From SOIL31 sp964636815 (lineage in GTDB: Bacteria; Babelota; Babeliae; Babelales; Vermiphilaceae): DNA of 64,000 bases. The position numbers were made by a program, and so were the translations under genes. The DNA is taken from contig CAZWTF010000006.1 of assembly GCA_964636815.1 (NCBI GenBank), positions 1 through 64,000 on the forward strand, read 5' to 3'. The number at the start of each line of letters is the position of its first letter. Within the stretch, counting starts at the first letter, position 1. This document shows positions 25,854 to 34,156 of this stretch, in pieces. Below the pieces are notes generated by a model that ran no database searches, had not been told where the DNA came from, and worked only from the letters and a program-made list of their open reading frames with translations.

Positions 25854-26120
25854 ATGATTAAGAAATTGCAGCTTGTAGCACTAGGATGGGTAGTTTTTCA
25901 AGGAACAGGTCTTGTTGCTATGGACAATAATGCTTTAAAAAAAGCGTTAACTTGCTCACAGGAAGCAAGAAAAGAAGTTGAAATAAGAGTAGCATTACAG
26001 CGCTTACAACAAGAAAAAAAACATTTCCCGTCTTCTGTGCCGTATTACGTTGTTACAGAAAAGCGCGATTGGTCAGCAGAATTAGAGAAAAACCCCCATC
26101 TTGCATGGATGCCGATTTAA
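25854..26120 (+). CDS. Small exported protein, paralogue A
   Basis: An 88-residue protein with a signal peptide (MIKKLQLVALGWVVFQG...VAMD), a charged helical middle and the tail NPHLAWMPI. AAGGGGC precedes the ATG. It is a paralogue of the next gene: the signal region matches closely (KKLQLVALGWVVFQGTGLVAM against KRLQLVVLAAVVLQVAGMSAM, with only short identical runs), and both contain SQEARK or SQEVRR-type motifs. Function is unknown. Confidence 0.65.
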   Translation: MIKKLQLVALGWVVFQGTGLVAMDNNALKKALTCSQEARKEVEIRVALQRLQQEKKHFPSSVPYYVVTEKRDWSAELEKNPHLAWMPI

Positions 26121-26129
26121 GGAATTTTT

Positions 26130-26462
26130 ATGTTTAAGAGATTGCAGCTTGTTGTATTAGCAGCGGTAGTTTTGCAGGTAGCGGGTATGAGTGCTATGGA
26201 TAAGGCTCCAAATTCCCCAAGAAAGATTACCAATTCACCAAGAAATTTAAAACATTCACTTTCTCGTTCGCAAGAGGTAAGACGGAGCGATAGTGATGAT
26301 TTTGCAGTAGTAAAAGGGCTGAAGCGTTCTCTTGAGGTACGTAAAGAAGAGAGAAAGAATACACCGTACGTGTATTATCCATGGCCTGGGGGTAATCCAG
26401 AGGTCTGTCCTCGTCAGGAAAACGTAACGGATCACATGAAGCCATGGTATCCATATGTTTAG
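26130..26462 (+). CDS. Small exported protein, paralogue B
   Basis: A 110-residue protein with a signal peptide ending SAMDK, a Ser/Arg/Pro-rich stretch with repeated NSPRK/NSPRN, and the tail KPWYPYV. AAGGAA precedes the ATG, 9 bp after its paralogue. The pair looks like a recent tandem duplication with fast divergence outside the signal peptide. Function is unknown. Confidence 0.65.
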   Translation: MFKRLQLVVLAAVVLQVAGMSAMDKAPNSPRKITNSPRNLKHSLSRSQEVRRSDSDDFAVVKGLKRSLEVRKEERKNTPYVYYPWPGGNPEVCPRQENVTDHMKPWYPYV

Positions 26463-26497
26463 CATATTCAGATAGAACTTTGGTTTAAGGTAAAAAT

Positions 26498-26526
26498 TTG
26501 AAATTAAATCATTTTTGCTTTAGAAT
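26498..26526 (+). promoter_or_regulatory. Sigma-70-type promoter of rpmH-rnpA
   Basis: TTGAAA (26498-26503), a 17-bp spacer, then TAGAAT (26521-26526), placed 34 bp before the rpmH start. Confidence 0.65.
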
Positions 26527-26559
26527 AGAGATATAAGTTGATTTATAGCGGAGAAGATT

Positions 26560-26706
26560 ATGTCATTGACCGTATCTAAAAAAAGTAATATTAAACGTCG
26601 TAGAAAGCATGGCTTTCTTAAAAGAATGAGCACAAAAGATGGAAGAAAGATTATCAACCGTCGTCGTGCATCAGGTCGTAAACGTTTAGCGCCAAAAAAA
26701 TACTAA
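26560..26706 (+). CDS. rpmH: 50S ribosomal protein L34
   Basis: A 48-codon gene encoding a highly basic peptide with the L34 signature: KKSNIKRRRKHGFLKRM, then STKDGRKIINRRRASGRKRL (family: T-x-x-G-R-x-x-L-x-x-R-R-x-K-G-R-x-x-L). GGAG precedes the ATG. It sits directly before rnpA, the conserved bacterial order. Confidence 0.96.
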   Translation: MSLTVSKKSNIKRRRKHGFLKRMSTKDGRKIINRRRASGRKRLAPKKY

Positions 26707-26726
26707 AGTTTACTGAGTAAAATTAT

Positions 26727-27062
26727 ATGTCGGGCATTGTAGGAAAGATTTCAAAGTTTACCAAACGGGAAATAGATTATCTTTTTAGCAATGCCCGACG
26801 TGTTGTTAGAAATCAATTCTGTACCATTTTGGTTGCCAAGCGTCAAAAAGAAGATTTTGGTAGAGTTCTTGTTGTTGTATCGCGTGCGGTAGGCAACGCT
26901 CCGGAGCGTAACTTAATTCGACGACGTGTTAAATCGATTTTTTATGAAGAAAAATTGTTTACTCATAATTTTGATTGCGTTGTCATAGCACATAAGAAAA
27001 TGGTTTCTATTTCTTTTGAGCAACTTAAGAAGATATTAGTTTCGGTGTATGAAAATCTTTAA
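26727..27062 (+). CDS. rnpA: Ribonuclease P protein component
   Basis: A 111-residue basic protein that assists the RNase P RNA in tRNA 5' maturation. The RNR signature reads APERNLIRRRVKSIF, and the N-terminal half contains the F-x-x-x-x-R-R-V-x-x-x-x-F substrate-binding segment. The gene follows rpmH by 20 bp and overlaps yidD by 14 bp. Confidence 0.92.
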   Translation: MSGIVGKISKFTKREIDYLFSNARRVVRNQFCTILVAKRQKEDFGRVLVVVSRAVGNAPERNLIRRRVKSIFYEEKLFTHNFDCVVIAHKKMVSISFEQLKKILVSVYENL

Positions 27063-27234
27063 TAATTTTGTGATCTTTTTAATTGTTGGTCTTCGTCCAT
27101 TATTTGGTCAAGCTCATTGTAAATATTCAGTAAGTTGTACGCAATTTGCTACAGAGCAGTTGCAAACCAATTCATTATTGCCGGCGGTGTGGGCAATAGT
27201 CAAACGTGTTTTTTCTTGTAACCCTCTTTTTTAA
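27049..27234 (+). CDS. yidD: Membrane protein insertion efficiency factor YidD
   Basis: A 61-residue protein with an N-terminal hydrophobic helix and the family core HCKYSVSCTQFATE followed by FSCNPLF (family pattern C-R-x-x-P-S-C-S-x-Y ... R-C-x-P-F). It begins inside the 3' end of rnpA, as is usual. The gene that normally follows, yidC, is absent here; a flotillin-like gene follows instead. Confidence 0.85.
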   Translation: MKIFNNFVIFLIVGLRPLFGQAHCKYSVSCTQFATEQLQTNSLLPAVWAIVKRVFSCNPLF

Positions 27235-27252
27235 TCCCTTTGGGAGACTTCT

Positions 27253-28578
27253 ATGTTCGATTTCATCATTTTTGCAGAATTAGCTGCATTATTTACTTTT
27301 GTTACTATTTTTTTAGTAGCAACATGTTACAAGCGTTGTCCTTCAAATAAAATTTTAGCAGTGTACGGAAACATTACTGGTGAACAATCAGTTAAATGTT
27401 ATCATGGTGGTGGCGCATTTATTTGGCCATTAATTCAAGATTATGCCTTTCTTGATTTAACACCCATGACGTTACATATTCCACTTAAGTCAGCATTATC
27501 TCAACAAAATATTCGTATTAACGTGCCAAGTACATTCACGGTTGCGATTGATACAACACAAGAAGCAATGAATAATGCAGCGGTGCGTTTACTTGCGCTT
27601 TCACAAAAAGATATTGAGATGATGGCAACGGAAATTATTATTGGGCAATTACGATTAACAATTGCTTCTTTAATGATTGAAGAGATTAACCAAGATAGAG
27701 AGCGCTTTTTGTTGGAAGTAAGAAAGCATATTGAATCAGAGCTGAGAAAAATTGGACTTATGCTTTTGAACGTGAATATTACCGATATTACTGATGAATC
27801 AGGATATATTGAAAGTATTGGTAGAAAATCTGTTGCCACTGCACTTAATCAGGCTAAAATTGATGTAGCAAATCAAGAAAAAAGTGGTGATATTGGTAAA
27901 ACTGAAGCAGAAAAAGAGCGCCGTATTCAAGTTGCTACGTATAATGCAGATGCAGTACAAGGTGAAAATGAAGCTAAAGCAAAAATTGCAAACGTGAATG
28001 CGCAACTCTTTGAGCAAGAAGCTGATGCTAGCAGACGTGGACAAATTGCTCAGCAAAATGCATATGCAGAAATTAATAGAGCAAAAAGTTTAGCAGAGTT
28101 ACAACGTCTTGAAGCTGAAGAAATAATACCTAAAGAAATTGAACGTCGTAAAATAGAAATTGCAGCAGCAGCTGATGCAGCAAAAAAACGTATTGAAGCA
28201 GAAGGCGAAGCGGCAGCAATTTTACAAATTAAACAAGCAGAAGCTGAAGGTGTGCGTAAGGTGTTGGCAGCAAAAGCAGAAGGATATAAACTTCTTGTTG
28301 AAGCATGTTCAAATAACAGCCAAGATGCAGCAACTATGCTCATGATTGAAAAACTTGAAGAAGTTGCAAAACTGCAAGCGGAAGCTATTAAAAATCTTAA
28401 GATTGATAAAATCACTGTGTGGGATAGTGGCTCATCTGAAAAGGGTAGCTCAACAGCTAACTTTTTAAGCAGTATGATTAAATCATTACCACCACTTCAT
28501 GAAATTGCCGCAATGTCTGGCGTTAATTTGCCGTCATATTTGGGTGATTTGGAGAAGAAGAGTGATGATTCAATATAA
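27253..28578 (+). CDS. Flotillin-like SPFH-domain membrane scaffold
   Basis: A 441-residue protein: an N-terminal membrane anchor (about 5-25), an SPFH/Band-7 domain (about 35-200; MTLHIPLKSAL, AATEII-type GQLR), then a long Ala/Glu-rich coiled coil (about 200-370) with repeated EAE/AEAE motifs typical of FloT/YuaG, and a short C-terminal tail. Flotillins organise membrane microdomains. GGGAG precedes the ATG. It follows yidD by 18 bp, so it is probably in the rpmH-rnpA-yidD transcript. Confidence 0.9.
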   Translation: MFDFIIFAELAALFTFVTIFLVATCYKRCPSNKILAVYGNITGEQSVKCYHGGGAFIWPLIQDYAFLDLTPMTLHIPLKSALSQQNIRINVPSTFTVAIDTTQEAMNNAAVRLLALSQKDIEMMATEIIIGQLRLTIASLMIEEINQDRERFLLEVRKHIESELRKIGLMLLNVNITDITDESGYIESIGRKSVATALNQAKIDVANQEKSGDIGKTEAEKERRIQVATYNADAVQGENEAKAKIANVNAQLFEQEADASRRGQIAQQNAYAEINRAKSLAELQRLEAEEIIPKEIERRKIEIAAAADAAKKRIEAEGEAAAILQIKQAEAEGVRKVLAAKAEGYKLLVEACSNNSQDAATMLMIEKLEEVAKLQAEAIKNLKIDKITVWDSGSSEKGSSTANFLSSMIKSLPPLHEIAAMSGVNLPSYLGDLEKKSDDSI

Positions 28579-28601
28579 TTTTAATTGAATAGCATAAGAA
28601 T

Positions 28602-28635
28602 AAGAAACGGGTGATTATTGATCACCCGTTTCTTT
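28602..28635. terminator. Bidirectional terminator between convergent genes
   Basis: AAGAAACGGGTGAT (28602-28615) pairs perfectly with ATCACCCGTTTCTT (28621-28634) across a 5-nt loop. It lies between the flotillin gene and the minus-strand gene ending at 28655. Confidence 0.88.
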
Positions 28636-28654
28636 GAGTTTGATTATTAATGGC

Positions 28655-29200
28655 TTATTTAACAGGATATGCTGTTACGATCTCTGATGTGTCTTTGAAT
28701 GTATTTATTTGTATTTTTGTTTCGCCTTTTGTTCCGATCATTCTTTCCATCTCTATTATATATTCGTCCCCTTTGCCTTTAGGGTTTGCTCGTGGCTCAC
28801 CTCTGTTTCTCCATGCTTCATCAACCAAATCTAATATTTGATCTTCAGGAATGCTAAAAACAGAATGAGTTGCTTTGGTAGGGTCAGCTTTGGCATGAGC
28901 TAATACATGATTGATGCGATTGGATAAACCTTTATTAGATTTGTATATCAAGCCAGCGGATGATGTCCATGTGTTATTGCGTGTTAGGGTAGGTTGTTGT
29001 ATCACAATAGGTTGTATTGGCGCTAGTTGAATCGGTGTTGGTTTTGGTTTTACTATGATAGGTTGAATTGGTTGGATTGGTATAATAGGAGTAGGTTGCA
29101 TTTTGGGAGTTGTGGTTGCTCTTGAAACTTGTTTGGTATGTGCTGGTGCCACGGTGAATAGAATGGTAAGTAATACTATTTTCTTGGAAATATTTGTCAT
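28655..29200 (-). CDS. Exported proline-rich protein of unknown function
   Basis: A 181-residue protein. The ATG at 29200 is chosen over an upstream in-frame ATG (29215) because AAGGAT lies about 7-9 nt before it. A signal peptide (about 1-21) is followed by a Pro/Ile/Gln repeat region with alternating PIQPI, PIIV and KPTPI units (about 30-70) and a compact charged C-terminal domain (about 80-181). The Pro-rich segment could act as a rigid periplasmic spacer. No family is recognised. Confidence 0.65.
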   Translation of the reverse strand: MTNISKKIVLLTILFTVAPAHTKQVSRATTTPKMQPTPIIPIQPIQPIIVKPKPTPIQLAPIQPIVIQQPTLTRNNTWTSSAGLIYKSNKGLSNRINHVLAHAKADPTKATHSVFSIPEDQILDLVDEAWRNRGEPRANPKGKGDEYIIEMERMIGTKGETKIQINTFKDTSEIVTAYPVK

Positions 29201-29224
29201 AATATTATCCTTCATACAGTAAGA

Positions 29225-29251
29225 AGCCTGGCATAAAAAATATACCAGGCT
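29225..29251 (-). terminator. Intergenic hairpin downstream of the PIN-PhoH gene
   Basis: AGCCTGG (29225-29231) pairs with CCAGGCT (29245-29251), with an inner ATA/TAT extension. It is just downstream of the minus-strand gene at 29263-30663. There is no long T run, so its strength as a terminator is uncertain. Confidence 0.5.
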
Positions 29252-29262
29252 ATTTGATGTGC

Positions 29263-30663
29263 TTATAACAATTCACCTGCAAGTCGACTTAATTCACTAC
29301 GCTCACTGACAGGTAAGAATACTGATCCGAACAATGATTGTCCTTTGAATCGTTCACTGGCAACAACCAAACCGTTGCTTGCAAAATCAAGATACGGTGA
29401 ATCGATTTGATATGGATCACCAGTTAAAATGATTTTACTGCCCTCACCAACACGTGTAACTAATGTTTTAATTTCATGTGGCGTTAAGTTTTGCGCTTCA
29501 TCAATTAAAATTAATTGATAAGGAATAGTACGCCCGCGCATGTAGGTGATAGCTTCCAGTGAAATTTTACCTTGATGAAGTAAATCTTCAAAGGTGATAC
29601 CATGATGTTTTTTGTGTTTATGTTTATTTTTATGGTTATGTTTGCCACCTTTATGACTCGGTTCATCTTCTTCTTTAGTTTCTTGAAATTTACTTGATTT
29701 GTTGATGGTATGCATGATGTATTGCATGTTATCATAGATAGGCATCATCCAGCTTTGTAACTTTTCTGCTACCGTTCCTGGTAAGAAACCAATGTCACGA
29801 CCAAGAGGAACTACTGGGCGTGAAATAATCATGCGATCATAGTTTTTGTTAACAAAGAGTGAATGTAGTCCCGCAAGTAGTGCTAAGAATGTTTTACCAG
29901 TACCAGCCGGTCCGAATAAACAAGCGAATTGGATACTAGGATCAAGTAAAAGTTCTAAAGCCATTAACTGTTGTGGATTACGAGGCGCAATTGGCCAGTT
30001 GAGTGCGGGAGTAAAAATAGCTCTAAATTTTTCATTACCTAGATAACGAAATACGCGATAATTTTGCGGATTATTGTTGCTTTCTACAACAACAAATTCG
30101 TTAGGCATAACTATGTTGTCTTTAGCTAATCCGGTAAGTTGTGGAGGAAAATCTTTTTTTAATTCTATTGCAGGGACAGATATTTTTACCCATCCTTGAT
30201 AGAACTCTTTTTCCGTTACAGTTTCTTTTGAATAATCTTCTGATTTGATACCAATAGCGTCTGCTTTAACACGTGCATTAAGATCTTTAGAAATGAATAC
30301 TACATCATACCCTTGTTGCTTCATGGCAAGGGCGGTGAGTATAATTTCATTATCTACGCTTGCACTTCTGATAAGAGGAGTTTTTTCTAGAGTTGTATCA
30401 TCATAAAAAAGAATTTGGAGGATGCTGTCATCCTCCAAAGGAACTCCTTCACGTAATGATCCTTTTTCTCGAAGTTCATCAAGAAAGCGTATAGCTTGTC
30501 GTGAGTTGCGACCGCGTTCAGTTCCTTCCCCTTTGAATTGATCAAGCTCCTCAAGAACATTTGCCGGGATACCAACATGAGCACCGGTAAAGCCAAACAT
30601 AGCTTTTGGGTCATGTATGAGAACATTGGTATCCAGAATAAAGATTTTTTTGTCTTTAGGCAT
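29263..30663 (-). CDS. PIN-domain/PhoH-like ATPase (PhoH2 type)
   Basis: A 466-residue fusion. The N-terminal PIN nuclease domain (about 5-150; ILDTNVLIHDP, LEELD, then late acidic FISKDLNARVKA) is followed by a PhoH-type P-loop ATPase (about 225-466; GPAGTGKTFLALLAG, ISRPVVPLG, LILIDEAQNLTPHE, TGDPYQID). An insertion rich in His and Lys (GGKHNHKNKHKHKKHH) interrupts the ATPase domain and is unusual. PhoH2 proteins are RNA-unwinding ribonucleases. The gene is monocistronic on the minus strand. Confidence 0.9.
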   Translation of the reverse strand: MPKDKKIFILDTNVLIHDPKAMFGFTGAHVGIPANVLEELDQFKGEGTERGRNSRQAIRFLDELREKGSLREGVPLEDDSILQILFYDDTTLEKTPLIRSASVDNEIILTALAMKQQGYDVVFISKDLNARVKADAIGIKSEDYSKETVTEKEFYQGWVKISVPAIELKKDFPPQLTGLAKDNIVMPNEFVVVESNNNPQNYRVFRYLGNEKFRAIFTPALNWPIAPRNPQQLMALELLLDPSIQFACLFGPAGTGKTFLALLAGLHSLFVNKNYDRMIISRPVVPLGRDIGFLPGTVAEKLQSWMMPIYDNMQYIMHTINKSSKFQETKEEDEPSHKGGKHNHKNKHKHKKHHGITFEDLLHQGKISLEAITYMRGRTIPYQLILIDEAQNLTPHEIKTLVTRVGEGSKIILTGDPYQIDSPYLDFASNGLVVASERFKGQSLFGSVFLPVSERSELSRLAGELL

Positions 30664-30799
30664 CTTTCATCCCATGTTTAAGGGTTATCACTACTCTCGC
30701 TTGCAGCGTAGCACAATGGGGTTCAGTGAAGCAATGGATGCGAACCCTCTTATCTGTTTTTAATCTTTATGCTATTCTTTATACAATTAGTTATTTTAG

Positions 30800-30827
30800 C
30801 CCCGCTCGTCCTGAGCCCGTCGAAGGA
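30800..30827. repeat. REP-like repeat upstream of thrS
   Basis: CCCCGCTCGTCCTGAGCCCG followed by TCGAAGGA is the reverse complement of the REP-like sequence at 46479-46505 with a few substitutions. A GAAGGATATCTTC palindrome follows directly. It is intergenic, about 50 bp before thrS. Confidence 0.65.
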
Positions 30828-30879
30828 TATCTTCGAGTGGAAGAAATAAATTGAGCATAATTTAGTGAGGAATATTTTT

Positions 30880-32586
30880 ATGAACAGTGAAAAAGATTTG
30901 TCAGTACTACGTCATTCGGCCGCCCATCTTCTTGCACATGCAATTAAAGAACTGTTTCCATCGACAATATTAACTATTGGTCCTGCAACAAAAGATGGTT
31001 TCTTTTATGACTTTTTGCCTGAGAAAAATTTTAAAGATGAAGATTTAGTGCACATCGAAGAAAGAATGCATCAGCTTTCTGCTAAAAATATTCCGCTTAC
31101 TCATAAACAGATTTCAAAAGATGCTGCACGTGAACTTTATAAAAATAATCCATTTAAATTAGAACTCATTAATGAAATTCCTGGCGACACTGTTGGTCTT
31201 GCTGAACAAAGTGATTTTTATGATCTTTGTCGTGGTGGACATGTTGCATCAACAGGAGAAATTAAACATTTTAAGTTGCTGTATATTTCTGGTTCTTATT
31301 GGCGTGCAGATAAAGACAAGCAGCCGTTGCAACGTATTACTGGTACAGCATTTTTTACACAAGAAGATTTACAGGCATTTTTACAACAACGTGAAGATGC
31401 GATTCAATTTGATCACCGTAGACTTGGTAAAGAACTTGATCTATTTTCATTTCATGAAGAAGGTGTTGGTTTTCCGTTTTTCCACCCTCGTGGCACCATT
31501 GTTTTGAATGAGTTAAAAAGTCATATCAGAAAACATTTAAGAAAAGCTAAATATCAAGAGCTTCAAACACCAACTATGTTGAGCGATGAACTGTGGCGTA
31601 GATCTGGGCATTATCAACATTATAAAGATAATATGTATTTTTCTATGGTTGATGGGCATTCATATGCTCTTAAACCAATGAACTGTCCTGCAGCTATTCT
31701 TGTATATAAAGAACGTCCACATTCATATCGTGAACTTCCTTTGCGTTGGTCAGATTTTGGTCAGTTGCATAGACATGAACTGTCTGGCGTATTAAGTGGA
31801 CTATTTAGAGTGCGTGCGTTCAGTCAAGATGACGCGCATATTTTCTGTACTCCAGAACAAATTGAAAAAGAAATAGTAGATTTTATTGCGGTGCATGATG
31901 AAGTTTTAAAACCGTTTGGTTTTAGCAACATTGTTATTGGTGTTTCTACTCGTCCAGCAAAAGCTATGGGTAGTGATGAGTTATGGGAAGTTGCAACAAA
32001 AGCTTTGATTAATGGACTTGATAAAGCGGGTAAAACGTATGCAATCTATGAAGGTGAAGGTGCGTTTTATGGACCTAAGATAGAGTTTGGTATTGAAGAT
32101 TCATTAAAACGTGTATGGCAATGTGGTACTATTCAAGTTGATTTCTTCCAACCAGAAAATTTTGATTTAAGTTACATTTCTTCTGAAGGTGTTAAAGAAA
32201 GACCAGTTATGTTGCATCGCGCAATTTATGGATCATTTGAACGCTTTTTTGGTATTATTTTAGAACATTTTAAAGGCCGTTTACCATTTTGGTTATCACC
32301 AGTTCAGATGAAAATTTTGACTATCACTGATGATCAAAAAGAGCACGCTCATGAAATTATGAATCAACTGTTCGATTATGGTGTGCGTGTAGAGATTGAT
32401 AACTCTTCTGATCCTATTGCTGGTCAAATCAAACGTGCGCAGCTTGAGCGTGTGCCATTGATGGTTGTGATTGGTAAAAAAGAAGTTGAAAATAAAACGG
32501 TTACATTGCGCGACTTAGATGGTAAACAACAGTTTGGAGTAACTTTTGAAGATTTGTTACAAAAAATTGATGCATTAAAAATATAA
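30880..32586 (+). CDS. thrS: Threonyl-tRNA synthetase lacking the N-terminal TGS domain
   Basis: A 568-residue class II synthetase. It begins directly at the editing domain (LRHSAAHLLAHAIKELFP, with the HxxxH site) and continues into the catalytic core with Cys of MNCP, His of QDDAHIFC and the late His of VMLHRAIYGSFERF as zinc/active-site residues, then the anticodon-binding domain ending DLLQKIDALKI. E. coli ThrRS has about 60 extra N-terminal residues (TGS), which are absent here. In-frame sequence upstream of ATG 30880 adds only a few residues from a GTG at 30865. MNCPA replaces the usual MNCPG. Confidence 0.95.
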   Translation: MNSEKDLSVLRHSAAHLLAHAIKELFPSTILTIGPATKDGFFYDFLPEKNFKDEDLVHIEERMHQLSAKNIPLTHKQISKDAARELYKNNPFKLELINEIPGDTVGLAEQSDFYDLCRGGHVASTGEIKHFKLLYISGSYWRADKDKQPLQRITGTAFFTQEDLQAFLQQREDAIQFDHRRLGKELDLFSFHEEGVGFPFFHPRGTIVLNELKSHIRKHLRKAKYQELQTPTMLSDELWRRSGHYQHYKDNMYFSMVDGHSYALKPMNCPAAILVYKERPHSYRELPLRWSDFGQLHRHELSGVLSGLFRVRAFSQDDAHIFCTPEQIEKEIVDFIAVHDEVLKPFGFSNIVIGVSTRPAKAMGSDELWEVATKALINGLDKAGKTYAIYEGEGAFYGPKIEFGIEDSLKRVWQCGTIQVDFFQPENFDLSYISSEGVKERPVMLHRAIYGSFERFFGIILEHFKGRLPFWLSPVQMKILTITDDQKEHAHEIMNQLFDYGVRVEIDNSSDPIAGQIKRAQLERVPLMVVIGKKEVENKTVTLRDLDGKQQFGVTFEDLLQKIDALKI

Positions 32587-32595
32587 GGCAAAAAC

Positions 32596-33078
32596 GTGAA
32601 TAACAGTAAGAATGTATTAGCTATTATATTGTTTGGTTTTTTTGTATTGTGTAACACTGCAAAAGCAATGGAACGTAATCGTATTGTACTTAGTCCTTTT
32701 TTGATAGACACAGGGGCAGAGCTCTATGAATTAGAACAAGTAGAAGCGATAGTTATGAAGCATAATAATTTTAAGCTTGAATCTGAGAATGTTTATGCTT
32801 GTTCATCTGCAGGTTGTAGGTTTTTTACTAAACATAAAAATCGTATAAAAAAACATCAAGAAATGCATGAGGCAATGCCTTATGCAAAAATATATCGTTG
32901 CAATCTTTGTGATTATATGATTGATTCACAGAGGAATATGGAAAATCATAAAAATAGTCATAATAGCCAGAAGGAATGGCATTGCGATGTATGTAATACT
33001 GGTTTCAAAAGTGATCGCAGTAGAAAGCGTCATTATAATAGTCAAATGCATCAACACTATGCCAGTATTCAAAAATAA
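32596..33078 (+). CDS. Secreted protein with three C2H2 zinc fingers
   Basis: A 160-residue protein starting at GTG 32596 (AAGG 8 nt upstream). A signal peptide (about 4-24, ending NTAKAM) is followed by three C2H2 fingers: YACSSAGC...HQEMH, YRCNLCDY...HKNSH and WHCDVCNTGF...HYNSQMH. The fingers have C-x4-C or C-x2-C, a 12-residue spacer with hydrophobic anchors, and H-x3-5-H. This is the eukaryotic nucleic-acid-binding type, rare in bacteria. Secretion plus C2H2 fingers suggests a host-directed effector, which is inference. It follows thrS by 9 bp. Confidence 0.85.
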   Translation: MNNSKNVLAIILFGFFVLCNTAKAMERNRIVLSPFLIDTGAELYELEQVEAIVMKHNNFKLESENVYACSSAGCRFFTKHKNRIKKHQEMHEAMPYAKIYRCNLCDYMIDSQRNMENHKNSHNSQKEWHCDVCNTGFKSDRSRKRHYNSQMHQHYASIQK

Positions 33079-33127
33079 TTGGATTCGATTTCATTAATAT
33101 ATGAAATCAAAAAAAATTGAATATAAG

Positions 33128-33163
33128 ATCCCTCGTTATATCATGTGATGACGAGGGATTTTA
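33128..33163. terminator. Bidirectional terminator between convergent genes
   Basis: ATCCCTCGT (33128-33136) pairs with ACGAGGGAT (33151-33159), followed by TTTTATTT. It lies between the zinc-finger gene and the minus-strand F-box-like gene and overlaps the latter's stop region. Confidence 0.85.
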
Positions 33164-34141
33164 TTTGTTGGTAGGTAGAGTTAAGTTTTTAGAAATCATT
33201 TTGTGTGCAAAATAGTGGCATAATGTTTGTTGTGGCACTGTTTTATTTTCCAATGTTGTGGTTAGTGGAATGATTGCGTGGTGTAGCACATCTTTGTTAA
33301 GAATGGGATCGCGTCCAGTTTTGTGCATAATCAGATGTGTATCTTGTTTATTAAACGCTATTGTGGAAGTAATGCAAAATTTAGGAAAGTTAGGTTCAAC
33401 AGGATATTCTTTTTTTTGAGTTTGTAAGTTTTTGATTTTTATACGAGATTCAAATATAGTAGTACCAGCTATACGTTTCACATAAATCTTTGCATAAATG
33501 TTTCCGTTTGAGGAGATTGCGAGGTTGCTAAGATATTTTTCTTGATGCTTTGGGTTATAAATTGTGATGTTGTTTATCTCTTCATTTGTCATAGTGTTAA
33601 CAATTGCTAGAGCATCAATTTTAAGTTTTTTTTGTTTAAGCATGTCTTGAGATTTGTATGTCATGGCGCATAGATTTTTGTTTGCAGAATAGACAACTGA
33701 ATAACAATTATCATTTTCACAGTCTTTATGTTTTTTGAGCCATGCCTGAGGCATAACTCTATCTTGATCAAATCTTTCTCTTGTGGGTTCTTCTGGACAG
33801 ATTTCTTCTTGAGAATTTTCTACTTCTTTTTCTGTAGGTACTATGTATTTGAGGTCTAAATTATCTTCTGATGAATCAAATTTTAATTCTTTTTCCTCTT
33901 CGATTGTGATTGTTTTTGTTTTTGAGTAGAAATTCGCAGGGTAATAACATGAAAGGCCTTTTTTACGATTAATGAATTGTTCTTCTGTTTCAACATCATC
34001 AAATGTTAAAAAACTGGCAATGAGATCCATTACGTCGGTAGGCATGTTTGTAAAAAAACATGGAGGAGTTTCTGGTTCCATGCTGTTCAGTTGGGTTGTT
34101 ATGGCGATTATGATGGTGAAGATAAAAATGTTTTTTTTCAT
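33161..34141 (-). CDS. Secreted protein with an F-box-like N-terminal motif
   Basis: A 326-residue protein with a signal peptide (about 1-20, ending LNSME), then FFTNMPTDVMDLIASFL at about residues 29-45, which fits the F-box-like pattern L/M-P-x-D-V-x-x-x-I-x-x-F-L. The middle is acidic. The C-terminal half has beta-propeller-like strands (SVVYSANKNLCAM, LAISSNGNIYAKIY, IAFNKQDTHLIMH) that resemble WD40 blades. An F-box motif plus a substrate-binding propeller is a eukaryotic ubiquitin-ligase adaptor design. The assignment is by eye and tentative. A second F-box-like protein is at 53658. Confidence 0.55.
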   Translation of the reverse strand: MKKNIFIFTIIIAITTQLNSMEPETPPCFFTNMPTDVMDLIASFLTFDDVETEEQFINRKKGLSCYYPANFYSKTKTITIEEEKELKFDSSEDNLDLKYIVPTEKEVENSQEEICPEEPTRERFDQDRVMPQAWLKKHKDCENDNCYSVVYSANKNLCAMTYKSQDMLKQKKLKIDALAIVNTMTNEEINNITIYNPKHQEKYLSNLAISSNGNIYAKIYVKRIAGTTIFESRIKIKNLQTQKKEYPVEPNFPKFCITSTIAFNKQDTHLIMHKTGRDPILNKDVLHHAIIPLTTTLENKTVPQQTLCHYFAHKMISKNLTLPTNK

Positions 34142-34156
34142 GTAGAATTTCTTGTT

